From positions 765,001-829,000 of the forward strand of contig NZ_CP086235.1 in NCBI RefSeq assembly GCF_023612095.1: a DNA stretch of 64,000 nucleotides, written 5' to 3'. Positions within the stretch are counted from its first letter, which is position 1; each line of letters begins with the position of its first letter. Shown here in pieces: positions 46,576-56,755 of this stretch. The position numbers and the translations under genes are program-made. The notes under the pieces were generated by a model, which searched no databases, had not been told where the DNA came from, and was given only the letters and a program-made list of their open reading frames with translations. The DNA comes from Cytobacillus firmus (GTDB lineage Bacteria > Bacillota > Bacilli > Bacillales > Cytobacillaceae).

Positions 46576-46604
46576 TTGTAAAAATCCTGCTCGCCCCCTA
46601 TAAT
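46576..46604 (+). promoter_or_regulatory. Sigma-A promoter of hom-thrC-thrB
   Basis: TTGTAA at 46576-46581, 17-bp spacer, TATAAT at 46599-46604, about 58 bp before the start codon. No T-box or leader peptide was seen between it and hom. Confidence 0.7.
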
Positions 46605-46661
46605 GTCTACTATGCAAATACAAATGTACTTACATAGTGAACACTTTAAGGGGGAGCTAGC

Positions 46662-47960
46662 GTGGAATCAATCTCAATTGGTTTATTAGGGTTAGGAACA
46701 GTTGGATCGGGTGTCGTGCAAATCATTGAGAAACACCAGGATAAGCTTATGCACCAGGTCGGCTGTCCGGTTGTTGTAAAGAAAGTTCTTGTTAAAGATG
46801 TAAATAAAGACAGAGCCGTTAAAGTGGACAGGAATTTGCTGACGCTTAATCCTGAAGACATTTTAAATGATACAGATATAGATGTAGTGATTGAAGTAAT
46901 GGGCGGCATAGAGGAAACTAAAAACCATTTAAAGAAAGCGTTGGATAATGGAAAGCATGTAGTGACGGCAAATAAGGACCTGATGGCGGTATACGGGCCT
47001 GAATTGCTGGCTGCATCCGCTCAAAATGGGTGTGATCTCTTTTATGAGGCAAGTGTTGCCGGCGGCATTCCCATTTTAAGAGGGCTGGTAGATGGTTTGG
47101 CTTCAGACAGAATTACAAAAATGATGGGCATTGTGAATGGGACAACGAACTTTATTTTAACAAAAATGAGCAAGAATGGGAGCGCTTATGAGGACGTCCT
47201 GAAAGAAGCCCAGGAGCTGGGATATGCGGAAAGCGACCCGACTGCAGATGTGGAGGGCCTTGATGCAGCAAGGAAAATGGCGATCCTGTCTACACTTGGC
47301 TTTTCCATGAATATTGACCTTGATGATGTTAAGGTTAAAGGCATTACGGATATTACGGAAGAAGACCTTCAGTACGGCAGGCAGCTTGGGTACATCATGA
47401 AGCTGATCGGGATTGCCCATCGGGAGGGGGAGAAGGTGGAAGTAAGTGTCCAGCCGACACTGCTTTCCGAGTCTCATCCACTTGCATCGGTTCAGGATGA
47501 ATACAATGCCGTATATGTTTACGGTGAAGCTGTAGGGGAAACGATGTTCTACGGACCTGGGGCAGGCAGTCTGCCTACAGCTACAGCTGTGGTATCGGAT
47601 CTTGTTGGAGTCATGAAAAATATGCGTCTTGGCGTCAATGGAAAAAGCGCGGCAGTTCCTCAATATGATAAGAAATTAAAAGATGCAGATGAAATTTATT
47701 CGAAGTATTTCTTAAGAATGCATGTAAAAGATGAAGTAGGGACATTTGCCAACATCACATCCATTTTTTCAGAGCATCATGTTAGCTTCGAGAAGATCCT
47801 GCAGCTTCCTCTAAAGGAAAAAGGGCTTGCTGAGATTGTGCTGGTTACCCACCAGGCATCCCTTCAGGATTATGAAGATATTTTAGTAAGTTTAAGAGAT
47901 TTGCCGGCAGTTCAATCAATCAAAAGTTCGTATCGTGTGGAAGGGAGCGCCAGAGTATGA
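46662..47960 (+). CDS. hom: Homoserine dehydrogenase
   Basis: Reduces aspartate semialdehyde to homoserine, the branch point to threonine and methionine. 432 residues: NAD(P)-binding domain ([13 protein letters not shown]), catalytic domain with [25 protein letters not shown] and [10 protein letters not shown], and a C-terminal ACT domain (from about residue 350) for feedback control. GTG start after AAGGGGGAG. Overlaps thrC by four bases. Its product also feeds metY in this window. Confidence 0.95.
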   Translation: MESISIGLLGLGTVGSGVVQIIEKHQDKLMHQVGCPVVVKKVLVKDVNKDRAVKVDRNLLTLNPEDILNDTDIDVVIEVMGGIEETKNHLKKALDNGKHVVTANKDLMAVYGPELLAASAQNGCDLFYEASVAGGIPILRGLVDGLASDRITKMMGIVNGTTNFILTKMSKNGSAYEDVLKEAQELGYAESDPTADVEGLDAARKMAILSTLGFSMNIDLDDVKVKGITDITEEDLQYGRQLGYIMKLIGIAHREGEKVEVSVQPTLLSESHPLASVQDEYNAVYVYGEAVGETMFYGPGAGSLPTATAVVSDLVGVMKNMRLGVNGKSAAVPQYDKKLKDADEIYSKYFLRMHVKDEVGTFANITSIFSEHHVSFEKILQLPLKEKGLAEIVLVTHQASLQDYEDILVSLRDLPAVQSIKSSYRVEGSARV

Positions 47961-49018
47961 GATGGGAAGGCCTCATAAAAACATATAAAGACTATTTGCC
48001 AGTTAGTGAAAATACACCAATGCTTACTTTAAATGAGGGCAATACTCCCCTGATCAGGCTGGATAAGCTCTCAAGAGACTGGGGCATTGACCTTTATGTG
48101 AAAACGGAAGGAGCAAATCCTACAGGGTCATTTAAAGACAGAGGCATGGTTATGGCAGTTGCAAAGGCGAAAGAAGAAGGAAGCGATGCAATCATCTGTG
48201 CCTCCACAGGCAATACCTCTGCAGCTGCGGCGGCATATGCAGCAAGGGCGGGCATGAGATGCGTAGTTGTCATCCCTGAAGGGAAAATTGCCATGGGGAA
48301 GCTTGCACAGGCAGTTATGTATGGAGCGGAAGTTGTATCAATTGAAGGTAATTTTGACCAGGCGCTTGCAATGGTAAGGAAAATTAGCGAAACAGAACCT
48401 TTTACTCTCGTAAACTCGGTTAATCCATATCGTCTTGAAGGACAGAAGACAGCGGCCTTTGAAATCTGCGACCAGCTTGGAAGCGCTCCTGATATCCTTG
48501 CTTTGCCAGTGGGTAATGCCGGCAATATTTCTGCCTATTGGAAAGGGTTTAAAGAATACAACGAAGAAAGAGGGACAGGTCTTCCAAGAATGCACGGAGT
48601 ACAGGCAGAAGGTGCAGCAGCCATTGTCCATAACCGTGTATTTGAAAGTCCTGAGACGATCGCCACAGCCATCCGAATCGGAAATCCTGCGAGCTGGCAT
48701 TTAGCCAATGCAGCATTGTCAGAATCAAATGGAAAAATTGATGAAGTCAGCGACGAAGAGATTCTTTGCATGTACCGTAAACTTGCTTCATCTGAAGGGA
48801 TTTTCGCTGAGCCGGCTTCATGTGCTTCACTTGCGGGGGTATATAAACAGCTGCGTAATGGGGAGATTCCTCATAAAACAAAAGTGGTGGCCATCCTGAC
48901 TGGGAACGGGCTGAAGGATCCAAATACAGCCATTGATTGCAGCCCTGTTAAGCCAGTTTTGCTGCCTAATGATGAAAAAGCAGTTGCGGACCATATCAAG
49001 GGAGCCGTTCACATATGA
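47957..49018 (+). CDS. thrC: Threonine synthase
   Basis: PLP enzyme converting phosphohomoserine to threonine. 353 residues; PLP lysine in [13 protein letters not shown]; phosphate loop [18 protein letters not shown] near the end. The length is typical of the short bacterial class. ATGA overlaps with both hom and thrB show coupled translation. Confidence 0.95.
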   Translation: MRWEGLIKTYKDYLPVSENTPMLTLNEGNTPLIRLDKLSRDWGIDLYVKTEGANPTGSFKDRGMVMAVAKAKEEGSDAIICASTGNTSAAAAAYAARAGMRCVVVIPEGKIAMGKLAQAVMYGAEVVSIEGNFDQALAMVRKISETEPFTLVNSVNPYRLEGQKTAAFEICDQLGSAPDILALPVGNAGNISAYWKGFKEYNEERGTGLPRMHGVQAEGAAAIVHNRVFESPETIATAIRIGNPASWHLANAALSESNGKIDEVSDEEILCMYRKLASSEGIFAEPASCASLAGVYKQLRNGEIPHKTKVVAILTGNGLKDPNTAIDCSPVKPVLLPNDEKAVADHIKGAVHI

Positions 49019-49950
49019 GCGAAAGTGAAATGGTTGTCATCAAAGTACCCGGCAGCACGGCAAATCTCGGGCCAGGCTTCGACTCGATTGGCCTTGCCTT
49101 AAATTTATATTTGACGCTTGAAGCAGAGAAGGCAGACAAGTTTGAAATGATTCCTTTATCAGAGGCGCTAAGCATCTACCCTTCGGATGAATCCAATTTT
49201 ATTTTTCAAGTTGCAATGGCTACCGCGAAGAAATATGGTAGAGAGCTTCCGGGATGCAAAGCCCGCATTTCGAGTGAAATTCCTCTCACACGGGGACTTG
49301 GGTCAAGTGCTGCAGCCATTGTAGCGGGAATCGAATTGGCTGATGTGCTTTGCGGACTCCAGCTGACTCAGTACGAGAAGCTGGTGCTGTCTTCCCGAAT
49401 GGAGGGCCATCCTGATAACGCAGGAGCCTCCCTTCTCGGAGGCCTCGTTATTGGCTGCCTGTCAGAGGAAGAGGTATCTGTTCAGAGTATAAAAAGTATA
49501 GAGTTTGATGTTATAGCAGTGGTCCCGAAAGAAGAGCTCCTTACAAAGGAATCCAGAGGCGTTCTGCCTTCAGAATGGTCCTTTCGGGAAGCTGTCCAGG
49601 CCGGGGCAGTCGGCAATGTCATGGTAGCAGCCTTGCTCAGCGGGAATTTCCCCCTCGCAGGCAAGATGATGAGCGGAGACTTATTTCATCATCCTTACCG
49701 AAAGAAAATGGTTCCGCACTTGGAAGTCATTGAAAAAGCTGCACCAGGGCTCGGAGCATTTGGAGTTGCGTTAAGCGGTGCGGGGCCGGCAGTTCTCTGC
49801 CTGGCTGAGACAGGATGTGCTCCCGCAGTGGCAGAAGGGCTTCAGAGGCTGCTCCCGGACATGGAAATCCTGCCACTGAAAATTGATCAGGAAGGCTGTA
49901 CGGTTTTAAAAAAAAGCTTAGTTGAGCTGGAGATAGGCCAAACAATATAA
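49015..49950 (+). CDS. thrB: Homoserine kinase
   Basis: A 311-residue GHMP kinase phosphorylating homoserine. The ATP-binding motif is [16 protein letters not shown]; the N-terminal substrate motif is [15 protein letters not shown]; the C-terminal is [14 protein letters not shown]. Last gene of the threonine operon, which ends in a strong terminator. Confidence 0.95.
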   Translation: MSESEMVVIKVPGSTANLGPGFDSIGLALNLYLTLEAEKADKFEMIPLSEALSIYPSDESNFIFQVAMATAKKYGRELPGCKARISSEIPLTRGLGSSAAAIVAGIELADVLCGLQLTQYEKLVLSSRMEGHPDNAGASLLGGLVIGCLSEEEVSVQSIKSIEFDVIAVVPKEELLTKESRGVLPSEWSFREAVQAGAVGNVMVAALLSGNFPLAGKMMSGDLFHHPYRKKMVPHLEVIEKAAPGLGAFGVALSGAGPAVLCLAETGCAPAVAEGLQRLLPDMEILPLKIDQEGCTVLKKSLVELEIGQTI

Positions 49951-49980
49951 AAAAGCGATGTCATGCAGACATCGCTTTTT
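49949..49980. terminator. Bidirectional terminator between thrB and yutI
   Basis: AAAAAGCGATGTC pairs with GACATCGCTTTTT around five bases. Confidence 0.87.
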
Positions 49981-49992
49981 GCAAAGGAAAAA

Positions 49993-50232
49993 TTAAAATA
50001 CTTGTTCTACTTCGACGACACCAGGTACTTCTTCCAAAAGAGCACGCTCAATACCGGCTTTCAACGTAATCGTTGAACTTGGGCAGCTGCCGCATGCACC
50101 AAGAAGGCGCAATTTAACGATGCCATCTTCAACATCCACCAATTCACAGTCCCCGCCATCGCGAAGAAGGAATGGGCGCAATTTATCTAATACTTCCTGA
50201 ACTTGTTCAGTCATAGTTGTTTGTTCTGCCAT
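49993..50232 (-). CDS. yutI: NifU-like scaffold/carrier protein YutI
   Basis: A 79-residue protein of the NifU C-terminal domain type, a small carrier passing Fe-S clusters to target proteins. CxxC in [15 protein letters not shown], preceded by [18 protein letters not shown] at 50232 after AAAGGAG; the ATG at 50253 precedes that site and is excluded. With sufCDSUB and yutM this completes a set of cluster assembly and delivery proteins in the window. Confidence 0.88.
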   Translation of the reverse strand: MAEQTTMTEQVQEVLDKLRPFLLRDGGDCELVDVEDGIVKLRLLGACGSCPSSTITLKAGIERALLEEVPGVVEVEQVF

Positions 50233-50331
50233 GTGAAATCGACTCCTTTCCATACATTTATTATAATCAAATCAGTCTTAAAAATCTATTCCAAGAACGT
50301 AATTTCCACTCATTAGGAGAATATTTTTCAT

Positions 50332-50718
50332 ATGCTGCTCAATGTTAATGTTGTAAAATGGAGGGAAGAACAAGTTTTGCATAGGGGAGAGAAGAGTGAA
50401 AAAGAGATCGAAATCACTGTTTATGGTGCAGAGCAGCTTTGTCCAAGCTGTGTGAATCTGCCATCATCCAAGGAAACTTATGAATGGCTGGAGGCAGCAC
50501 TATCCCGGAAGTTTGCCAATCAGCCTTTTAAAATCGTGTATGTTGACATTCATAATCCACCTGAAGAAGAGGACAAAAAAGAATTCGCACTAAGAGTGAT
50601 AGAAGAAGATATGTTTTACCCGGTTGTCCTGCTTGAAGATGAGATTGTCGGTGAAGGCAATCCAAAATTAAAAACGATCTATGCGGAAATGGAAAAGTAC
50701 GGGTACCAGGCAGTTTAA
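50332..50718 (+). CDS. yuzD: YuzD-like thioredoxin-fold protein (DUF1462)
   Basis: 128 residues from the ATG at 50332. The conserved YuzD core begins at EIEITVYGAEQLCPSCVNLP with a CxxC, then YEWLEAALSRKF and EIVGEGNPKLK. B. subtilis YuzD starts just before that core, so the true start may be downstream; a TTG at 50377 is possible. AGGAG lies 12 bases before the ATG and GGAGG 11 before the TTG. Function unknown; a thiol-disulfide role is suggested by the CxxC. Confidence 0.78.
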   Translation: MLLNVNVVKWREEQVLHRGEKSEKEIEITVYGAEQLCPSCVNLPSSKETYEWLEAALSRKFANQPFKIVYVDIHNPPEEEDKKEFALRVIEEDMFYPVVLLEDEIVGEGNPKLKTIYAEMEKYGYQAV

Positions 50719-50756
50719 TAAAAAAATGAGCATCGATCAGGATGCTCATTTTTTAT
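50719..50756. terminator. Bidirectional terminator between yuzD and yutJ
   Basis: AAAAAATGAGCATC pairs with GATGCTCATTTTTT; it reaches the yutJ stop codon. Confidence 0.87.
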
Positions 50757-51823
50757 TATCCATTATGGTATTTATACATCCATAGTATTCCAGATTTCAA
50801 CAGGCGGGCAACGCGGCCTGTGATAGGACGTTCTGCGACCAGACCAAATCCATGCTTTTTGCCCAGTGATCCAAGGACTCCTTTAAGCTTGATAACTGGC
50901 AATGTTTCAGGAAGGTCCTCGCCTTTCCAGCGTTTCAATAGGATTTGAACGATTTGCTCTGCCTGCCCTTCAGCAAGCTGTGCACTTGGTGCATGCGGTA
51001 GGCTTGCACAATCCCCTACCACATAGACATGTTCATTCCCGGGGATATTGTGATGCCTGGTTAAGACTACTCGTCCTTGCGGGTCCTTTTCCACATTCAT
51101 ATCCCGAACCACTTTGGTCGGCTGGATGCCGGCGGTCCATACGATGGCATCACAGTGGATGGCTTCGTCATGATTATAAAGGGTTTTTTCTTCTACTTTA
51201 GTAATATTCGATTGGTTAATGATTTCAACATTATGCTCTAAGAACCAATTTTCTACGTATGTGCTCAATCTTTCAGAGAAGGCTGACAGAATATGCTTCC
51301 CTCTATCAAATAATTTGACTTTCAAATCCGGACGGCTTTCATTTAATTCTGAAGCCAGTTCCACTCCGCTTAATCCGGCACCGACAATTCCAACAACAGA
51401 GCCTGGTGATAGATTATTTAAAGCTTGATACGTTCTGCGGGATTTTTCAATTGTCTGGATGCTATATGTGTGAATGTCAGCTCCTGGAACATTATGGTAT
51501 TTATCTTCACATCCAAGTCCAATTATTATATCATCATACGAAACAGGCTCTTCGTCCTGAAGATATACCTTGTTTTCCTCAATGCTGATTTTTGTCACTT
51601 CACCGTATTTAATGGTCAATCTTTGATGTTCAGGGAAGGATACACGCACATGCTGGTCTGAAATGGTACCGGCAGCTAGAGCGTAATATTCAGTCTTTAA
51701 ACAATGATAAGGCACACGATCTATTAGTGTAATAGAGACATCATCGGGAAGCTGGTTAGGCAAAAGTCGGGCAAGTGCCCTCATACCGCCATAGCCTCCG
51801 CCAAGTATCACAAGGTTTTTCAT
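50756..51823 (-). CDS. yutJ: NADH dehydrogenase-like flavoprotein YutJ
   Basis: A 355-residue type II NADH dehydrogenase-like enzyme. FAD site at the N-terminus ([16 protein letters not shown]), NAD site in the middle (GIVGAGLSGVELASEL), and a second FAD contact in YVVGDCASLPHAPSAQLAEGQ. A short C-terminus with a possible amphipathic membrane-binding helix follows. RBS AAAGGGG. Function in the respiratory chain is inferred from family; paralogous to yumB at 55452. Confidence 0.87.
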   Translation of the reverse strand: MKNLVILGGGYGGMRALARLLPNQLPDDVSITLIDRVPYHCLKTEYYALAAGTISDQHVRVSFPEHQRLTIKYGEVTKISIEENKVYLQDEEPVSYDDIIIGLGCEDKYHNVPGADIHTYSIQTIEKSRRTYQALNNLSPGSVVGIVGAGLSGVELASELNESRPDLKVKLFDRGKHILSAFSERLSTYVENWFLEHNVEIINQSNITKVEEKTLYNHDEAIHCDAIVWTAGIQPTKVVRDMNVEKDPQGRVVLTRHHNIPGNEHVYVVGDCASLPHAPSAQLAEGQAEQIVQILLKRWKGEDLPETLPVIKLKGVLGSLGKKHGFGLVAERPITGRVARLLKSGILWMYKYHNG

Positions 51824-52103
51824 AGTATATTTCCCCTTTATGTCCGTACTGATTGCTGTTACCGAACCTAAAAATAAACTTTATTAGTTATCTTGAAAAA
51901 ATAAATAAATGATATTATTAACCTCAAACCCATAAAAAGTATAACGAAATTGTGACAAAATCACAACACAAATCAGCAGGAAACTTGACAATAAACGACA
52001 TGAAGTGGTAATTATGCATACTAAAAAGAAATAGGAATGAAATCACTTTCTTGCAGAATTCGGGTAAAAAAGGTAGCATTAACAGGGTAGAGAGGTGAAA
52101 GAT

Positions 52104-52343
52104 GTGATTAAGCCAATCATCGAATTTTGCATCAGCAATTTGGCCAGCGGCTCTCAAAAAGCGCTTGAACAGCTGGAAAAGGATTATGATCTGGATGTCA
52201 TCGAATATGGCTGTCTCGGGTATTGCGGCAAATGTGCAAGCACACTTTTTGCGCTTGTGAACGGAGAAGTGGTAACTGGAGAAACACCAGATGAACTGGT
52301 TGAAAATATATATCAATATCTGGATGAAAATCCGATGTTTTAA
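52104..52343 (+). CDS. yuzB: YuzB family protein (DUF1450)
   Basis: A 79-residue soluble protein with conserved cysteines in [13 protein letters not shown] and [16 protein letters not shown], suggesting metal or cluster binding. GTG at 52104 is four bases after GAGGTGA and gives the family start MIKPIIEFC; the upstream GTG at 52095 lies in that site. The 280-bp gap from yutJ is AT-rich and shows no gene. Confidence 0.83.
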   Translation: MIKPIIEFCISNLASGSQKALEQLEKDYDLDVIEYGCLGYCGKCASTLFALVNGEVVTGETPDELVENIYQYLDENPMF

Positions 52344-52348
52344 TATAG

Positions 52349-52378
52349 AAAAGGAGCGATTAAATTTCGCTCCTTTTC
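52349..52378 (+). terminator. Terminator after yuzB
   Basis: GAAAAGGAGCGA pairs with TCGCTCCTTTTC. Confidence 0.85.
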
Positions 52379-52381
52379 TTA

Positions 52382-52617
52382 TTCCTTAAGGCTCTTTTCG
52401 TATGAATTGTTGTTTTTCGTTTATCAATGTTGTCCGTTGATTTCCGCTCCAGGATGCTCCCTTTCCACGGGGCGGGCGGTGAGCCTCCTCGACGCTGCGC
52501 GTCTGTGGGGTCTCACCTGTCCCGCTACTCCCGTAGGAGTCTCGCACCTTCCACTCCAATCAACTCAGTAAATATAATATAAATAGCAACAATCTTTGCG
52601 AAAACAGCCTTCCTTAA
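52382..52617 (+). mobile_element. 220-bp MITE-like element (copy 2) with 8-bp target duplication
   Basis: The element spans 52390-52609 and is flanked by perfect direct repeats TTCCTTAA (52382-52389 and 52610-52617). Same orientation and length as 44174-44393, with about six differences. Internal palindromes include GGTGAG..CTCACC and CTCC-CGTA-GGAG. It lies between a terminator and the stop codon of the DUF2225 gene; the right duplication overlaps that stop codon. Confidence 0.87.
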
Positions 52618-53306
52618 TTAGCGGCAGTTTTTTGTTCCCTCATTTCATACCATCGTTCTCTTGCCATTTCAATTAACTTTGGCTCAGTGGAGCGGCTTTG
52701 CAGTTCAATAACTTTTGAAAAATATTTAACAGCCTGTTCAGACTGTTGCGTCCTTCGGGATAACTCCCCGATCAGATAAAAGATTCTCGTTTCAGAAATG
52801 GTTGATCCCTTAAAGTCATCAGATATATAAGACTCCAGGTATTCCTTTAGAGCAAGCTTCAAAAAGCGCTGTTCCTGATCAGCATTCTTTATACTCCGGA
52901 AAAGCCAGGCGAGTCTGACATGTAAACCAGCCAAAGTAATATGCTTCTCCCTTTTTAAAGTTCCGCAATATAGAGCAAGCTTATAGGTGTTGACAGCAAC
53001 AATGATGGATCGATCCTGGCAGTAATCCTGGGGAATCCAGGCATTCACAACTTTAGAATGGATCAAATCAAGGGCTCCCGGCGGGAAATAAGGAGAAAAA
53101 TCTTCTGATTCTGAGTAGCCGCAATGCGGGCAGGTCTGAATATGATATAAAAGAGGGTTCATGCTTTCATCAGAATAGTTTGGGCAGAAATCACTGTCAT
53201 AATCAGCTGCTTTTACAAATCTGGAGCGGAGTTTTTTAGTGGTGAAACTCTGTTTGCAGACTCTGCATTCGTATTTTTTATCATAAGTAGGGTTTAATTG
53301 CTGCAT
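52614..53306 (-). CDS. DUF2225 protein with zinc-ribbon-like cysteines and TPR-like region
   Basis: 230 residues. An N-terminal pair of CxxC motifs (YECRVCKQSF and TCPHCGYSE, near residues 14 and 69) probably binds zinc. The C-terminal half is helical with a tetratricopeptide-like pattern (YLIGELSRRTQQSEQAVKYF). Cytoplasmic; function unknown. GGAGGTG before the ATG. The last codons adjoin the mobile element, whose target duplication includes the TAA stop. Confidence 0.82.
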   Translation of the reverse strand: MQQLNPTYDKKYECRVCKQSFTTKKLRSRFVKAADYDSDFCPNYSDESMNPLLYHIQTCPHCGYSESEDFSPYFPPGALDLIHSKVVNAWIPQDYCQDRSIIVAVNTYKLALYCGTLKREKHITLAGLHVRLAWLFRSIKNADQEQRFLKLALKEYLESYISDDFKGSTISETRIFYLIGELSRRTQQSEQAVKYFSKVIELQSRSTEPKLIEMARERWYEMREQKTAAN

Positions 53307-53499
53307 AGAATGACACCTCCGAGGATAATTTTTAAGACTATTATACCATTATCGCTGCGCCATCTGAGTATAAAGAACTATTATTTTGGCTGTGACAGAA
53401 AAAAATTAGAAAAAGTAAAAGTCTCTTAAGTTGAGCACATACCTTTTACTGTATATACTATGAGTATAGAAGTATCCTTATATGACAGGAGGGAATAAC

Positions 53500-53862
53500 A
53501 TGGAAAAAGTTGTGGATATAACAGAAGCAGCAGCTTTGCATATAAAAGAAATGATGAAACAAAATGAGGAAGAAGATGCATTCTTGCGTGTAGCCGTTAA
53601 AGGTGGCGGATGCAGCGGACTTTCCTATGGAATGGGGTTTGCCCATGAAGCTGAGGAAGGTGATATCCAGTCAGAGCACTATGGAATTCAGGTTCTTGTC
53701 AGCAAGGAAGATGCACCTATCTTAAATGGTACAAAAATTGATTATAAACAATCTATGATGGGCGGCGGATTCACAATCGACAATCCCAATGCCATTGCAA
53801 ACTGCGGCTGCGGATCCTCTTTCCGTACCGCTGCAAATACAGGTACACCGGAAGAGTGCTAA
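53500..53862 (+). CDS. yutM: A-type Fe-S carrier (HesB/IscA family) YutM
   Basis: 120 residues with the three carrier cysteines: C38 in KGGGCSG and C102, C104 in NCGCGSSF. It accepts clusters from SUF and delivers them to [4Fe-4S] enzymes; LipA is a plausible client. ATG at 53500 after AGGAGGG. An additional C-terminal Cys120 (TPEEC) is present. Confidence 0.92.
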   Translation: MEKVVDITEAAALHIKEMMKQNEEEDAFLRVAVKGGGCSGLSYGMGFAHEAEEGDIQSEHYGIQVLVSKEDAPILNGTKIDYKQSMMGGGFTIDNPNAIANCGCGSSFRTAANTGTPEEC

Positions 53863-53880
53863 AATAACATAACGCATCAA

Positions 53881-53912
53881 AAAAGGACGGTCCCGAACAG
53901 GCCGTCCTTTTC
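53881..53912 (+). terminator. Terminator after yutM
   Basis: AAAGGACGG pairs with CCGTCCTTT, followed by TCTT. Confidence 0.82.
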
Positions 53913-53917
53913 TTATC

Positions 53918-54067
53918 TTATCGCAGTCTAACGGGCAGTAAGACCCCCACTTCAAGACTCAGAGGATCAAAGGAGGATAAGTGGGGGTCAAACTGCCCGT
54001 AAAGGCCCGATTGGTTCAACTAACAATCAGCGGGGGATAAGGAAAACCCCCACTGATTGAAGTTTCA
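53918..54067 (+). repeat. Structured intergenic repeat, family B, copy 2
   Basis: About 150 bp. Hairpin 1 is ACGGGCAGT/ACTGCCCGT enclosing GACCCCCACTT/AAGTGGGGGTC with a 26-base loop containing AAAGGAGGAT. Hairpin 2 is AATCAGCGGGGG/CCCCCACTGATT. Starts TTATCGCAG and ends GAAGTTTCA like copy 1. It lies between the yutM terminator and the yumC stop. Confidence 0.82.
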
Positions 54068-54069
54068 AT

Positions 54070-55068
54070 TTATTTGCCAAACATGGAAGAACTGTGCATT
54101 GGCTGTACTTTCGCTTTTGGATCAATGTAGGATTTTGCGTGATTGACGGCAGTTGGCGCTTCACCGAAACCGCAGGCAATAAGCTTGACCTTCCCGTCGT
54201 ATGTGCAGATATCGCCGGCCGCATAAATGCCTTCGATATTTGTTTCCATTCTGGAGTTAACAACGATGGAGTTCTTTTCGATATCAAGACCCCATTCCTT
54301 AATTGGGCCAAGGGAGGAAACGAATCCGTAGTTAACGATCACAGCATCAACATCAAATACCTCTTTTTCCTTTGAAGTCACACCTTCAAGTACGACTTGG
54401 CTGATTGCTTCACTGTCACCAATAAGCTCTGCCGGAACATAAGGTGTTTTAATTTCGACTTTAGAGTTCTGCAGATTTTCTACACTGTGCTCATGCGCGC
54501 GGAATTTATCGCGGCGATGAACAATCGTCACTTTCTCAGCGATAGGCTCAAGCATTAATGCCCAGTCCACTGCAGAATCCCCTCCACCGAAAACAACTAC
54601 CTTTTTCCCGGCGAAATGATTTAAATCATCAATAAAGTAATGAAGGTTTTTGCCTTCATATTGAACTGCACTCTCAAGTTCAAGGCGGCGAGGCTGGAAA
54701 GCGCCATTGCCTGCAGTGATAATGATGGTTTTTGAGTAATGTACTTCTTTATTGGTTGTAAGCTTGAATGTTCCATCAGCTTGCTTCTCTAACTTTTCAA
54801 CAGATTGTTCAAGTGATACAGTGGGCTCGAATTTAGCCATTTGTTCCTTAAGGTTATCAATTAATTCCTGGGCGCGGACTTTTGGGAAGCCGGCAACATC
54901 GTATATGTATTTTTCAGGATAAAGAGCAGATAATTGTCCCCCAAGCTGCGGCAAGCTTTCAATAATTTTTACTGAAGCTTGTCTCATGCCCCCGTAGAAA
55001 GCAGTGAATAAACCAGTTGGCCCCCCGCCAATGATGGTTATGTCATACACCTTTTGATCTTCATTCAT
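54070..55068 (-). CDS. yumC: Ferredoxin/flavodoxin-NADP+ reductase YumC
   Basis: A 332-residue thioredoxin reductase-like ferredoxin-NADP+ reductase. FAD site in [21 protein letters not shown] site [16 protein letters not shown], and [20 protein letters not shown] near the C-terminus. It lacks the CxxC of thioredoxin reductase, as expected. ATG at 55068 follows GGGGGGA. Supplies or withdraws electrons for ferredoxin, an essential role in B. subtilis. Divergent from yumB. Confidence 0.93.
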   Translation of the reverse strand: MNEDQKVYDITIIGGGPTGLFTAFYGGMRQASVKIIESLPQLGGQLSALYPEKYIYDVAGFPKVRAQELIDNLKEQMAKFEPTVSLEQSVEKLEKQADGTFKLTTNKEVHYSKTIIITAGNGAFQPRRLELESAVQYEGKNLHYFIDDLNHFAGKKVVVFGGGDSAVDWALMLEPIAEKVTIVHRRDKFRAHEHSVENLQNSKVEIKTPYVPAELIGDSEAISQVVLEGVTSKEKEVFDVDAVIVNYGFVSSLGPIKEWGLDIEKNSIVVNSRMETNIEGIYAAGDICTYDGKVKLIACGFGEAPTAVNHAKSYIDPKAKVQPMHSSSMFGK

Positions 55069-55342
55069 GCAATATCCCCCCACGTATGTATTGAAATTCC
55101 ACTCTTTATTTTAACATAAATCGTTTGAAACCTCATCAATAGAGGTAAATATTATGAATAATTGGAAGATTTCAAGTGGAAAACCTGCAATAAAAACACG
55201 GATATTCTTTAAAATTTTCTTAAAATTTTTAAGTTTTTCGTCTATTTTTTTAGGGTTGAAAAACTATATGAAGTAGAATAAGATTAATGGAGGAATAATG
55301 TTAATATTTTATGACAATTTTATTGAGTTTTTTTGAACTGAT

Positions 55343-55360
55343 TAGTGAATAAAATCACAA
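55343..55360. promoter_or_regulatory. Rex-box-like operator upstream of yumB
   Basis: TAGTGAATAAAATCACAA differs at one position in the arms from the Rex pattern TTGTGA-N6-TCACAA. It lies about 90 bp before yumB in an AT-rich divergent region (55069-55451) that otherwise shows no gene. Confidence 0.5.
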
Positions 55361-55451
55361 TGTTTTTTTATGTTTTTTGCTATAAAAAATATAAAGCAGC
55401 GGAAGATAAGAAAACATTAGAAAATACTTAAAAAAGGTGGAAGTGATACAC

Positions 55452-56669
55452 TTGAGAAAGCCAAAGATTGTAATCCTCGGTGGAGGCTACGGCGGTTTGA
55501 TGGTAGCAACCCGTTTGCAGAAATCTGTAGGAACAAACGAAGCAGAAATCGTTTTAGTGAATAAGAATGACTACCATTATGAAACAACATGGCTGCACGA
55601 GGCATCGGCGGGAACACTTCATCATGATCGTGTACGCTATGATATTAAAGATGTTATTGACCGCAACAAAGTTGAATTCGTTCAGGGCACTGCTCTTGAA
55701 ATTAAAGCAGAAGAAAAGAAAGTCATTTTGGAAAACGGCGAAGTTGACTATGATTATCTGGTTGTTTCACTTGGAGCCGAGCCGGAGACATTCGGTATCA
55801 AAGGGCTTAAGGAACATGCTTTTTCGATTGTCAATGTCAATGCTGCACGTCAAATCCGTGAGCACATCGAATATCAATTTGCTACTTATAATACAGAATC
55901 CGAGAAAAAAGATGAGCGCCTGACAATTGTTGTCGGCGGTGCAGGCTTCACTGGCATTGAATTCCTCGGAGAGTTGGCAAACCGTGTTCCTGAGCTTTGC
56001 AAAGAATACGATGTGGACTACCATAAAGTGAAAATCATTTGTGTGGAAGCAGCTCCAATGGTTCTTCCAGGCTTTGATCCGGATCTTGTTAATTACGCTG
56101 TATCCCACTTGGAGAAAAAAGGCGTACAATTCATGATCGGAACAGCTATTAAAGAAGCTACTCCTGAAGGGATCATCGTTGGCAAGGGCGAAGATGAAGT
56201 AGAAGAAATCAAAGCTGCAACAGTTGTCTGGGCTGCAGGCGTACGCGGAAATTCTATTATTGAAAAATCCGGCATTGAAGCAATGCGCGGCCGTGTAAAA
56301 GTTCAGCCTGATTTGCGCGCTCCTGGCCATGATAATATGTTTATCATCGGAGACTGCTCATTAATCATCAATGAAGAAATTAACCGTCCATACCCTCCTA
56401 CTGCACAAATTGCTATGCAGCAGGGTGAAGTGTGTGCAAGAAACATCACAGCTTTAATCCGTAATAAAACTGATCTTGAAACGTTTACACCGGATATTAA
56501 AGGAACTGTATGTTCTCTGGGCGAACATGATGCCATCGGTGTGGCATTCGGAAAGAAAATGGTTGGAACGAAAGCTTCATTCATGAAGAAGATGATCGAT
56601 AACCGTGCACTTTACATGGTTGGCGGACCATCTCTTGTATTGAAAAAAGGTAAATTCAACGTTCTTTAA
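55452..56669 (+). CDS. yumB: Type II NADH dehydrogenase (YumB-like)
   Basis: A 405-residue peripheral membrane flavoenzyme passing electrons from NADH to menaquinone. FAD motif [19 protein letters not shown] motif [16 protein letters not shown], and quinone-side motif [15 protein letters not shown]. The basic C-terminus ([12 protein letters not shown]) fits membrane attachment. TTG at 55452 gives the family start [12 protein letters not shown]; a GTG at 55443 with AAAGGTGG is an alternative. A Rex-like site upstream suggests control by NADH/NAD+. Confidence 0.9.
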   Translation: MRKPKIVILGGGYGGLMVATRLQKSVGTNEAEIVLVNKNDYHYETTWLHEASAGTLHHDRVRYDIKDVIDRNKVEFVQGTALEIKAEEKKVILENGEVDYDYLVVSLGAEPETFGIKGLKEHAFSIVNVNAARQIREHIEYQFATYNTESEKKDERLTIVVGGAGFTGIEFLGELANRVPELCKEYDVDYHKVKIICVEAAPMVLPGFDPDLVNYAVSHLEKKGVQFMIGTAIKEATPEGIIVGKGEDEVEEIKAATVVWAAGVRGNSIIEKSGIEAMRGRVKVQPDLRAPGHDNMFIIGDCSLIINEEINRPYPPTAQIAMQQGEVCARNITALIRNKTDLETFTPDIKGTVCSLGEHDAIGVAFGKKMVGTKASFMKKMIDNRALYMVGGPSLVLKKGKFNVL

Positions 56670-56755
56670 TCAATCAGCTATAATTTATATATGGGGATGG
56701 ACTCTAAAGTCTGTCCCTTTTTTCATGATAAAATTAAGAAAAGGGGGTGTTCGAA

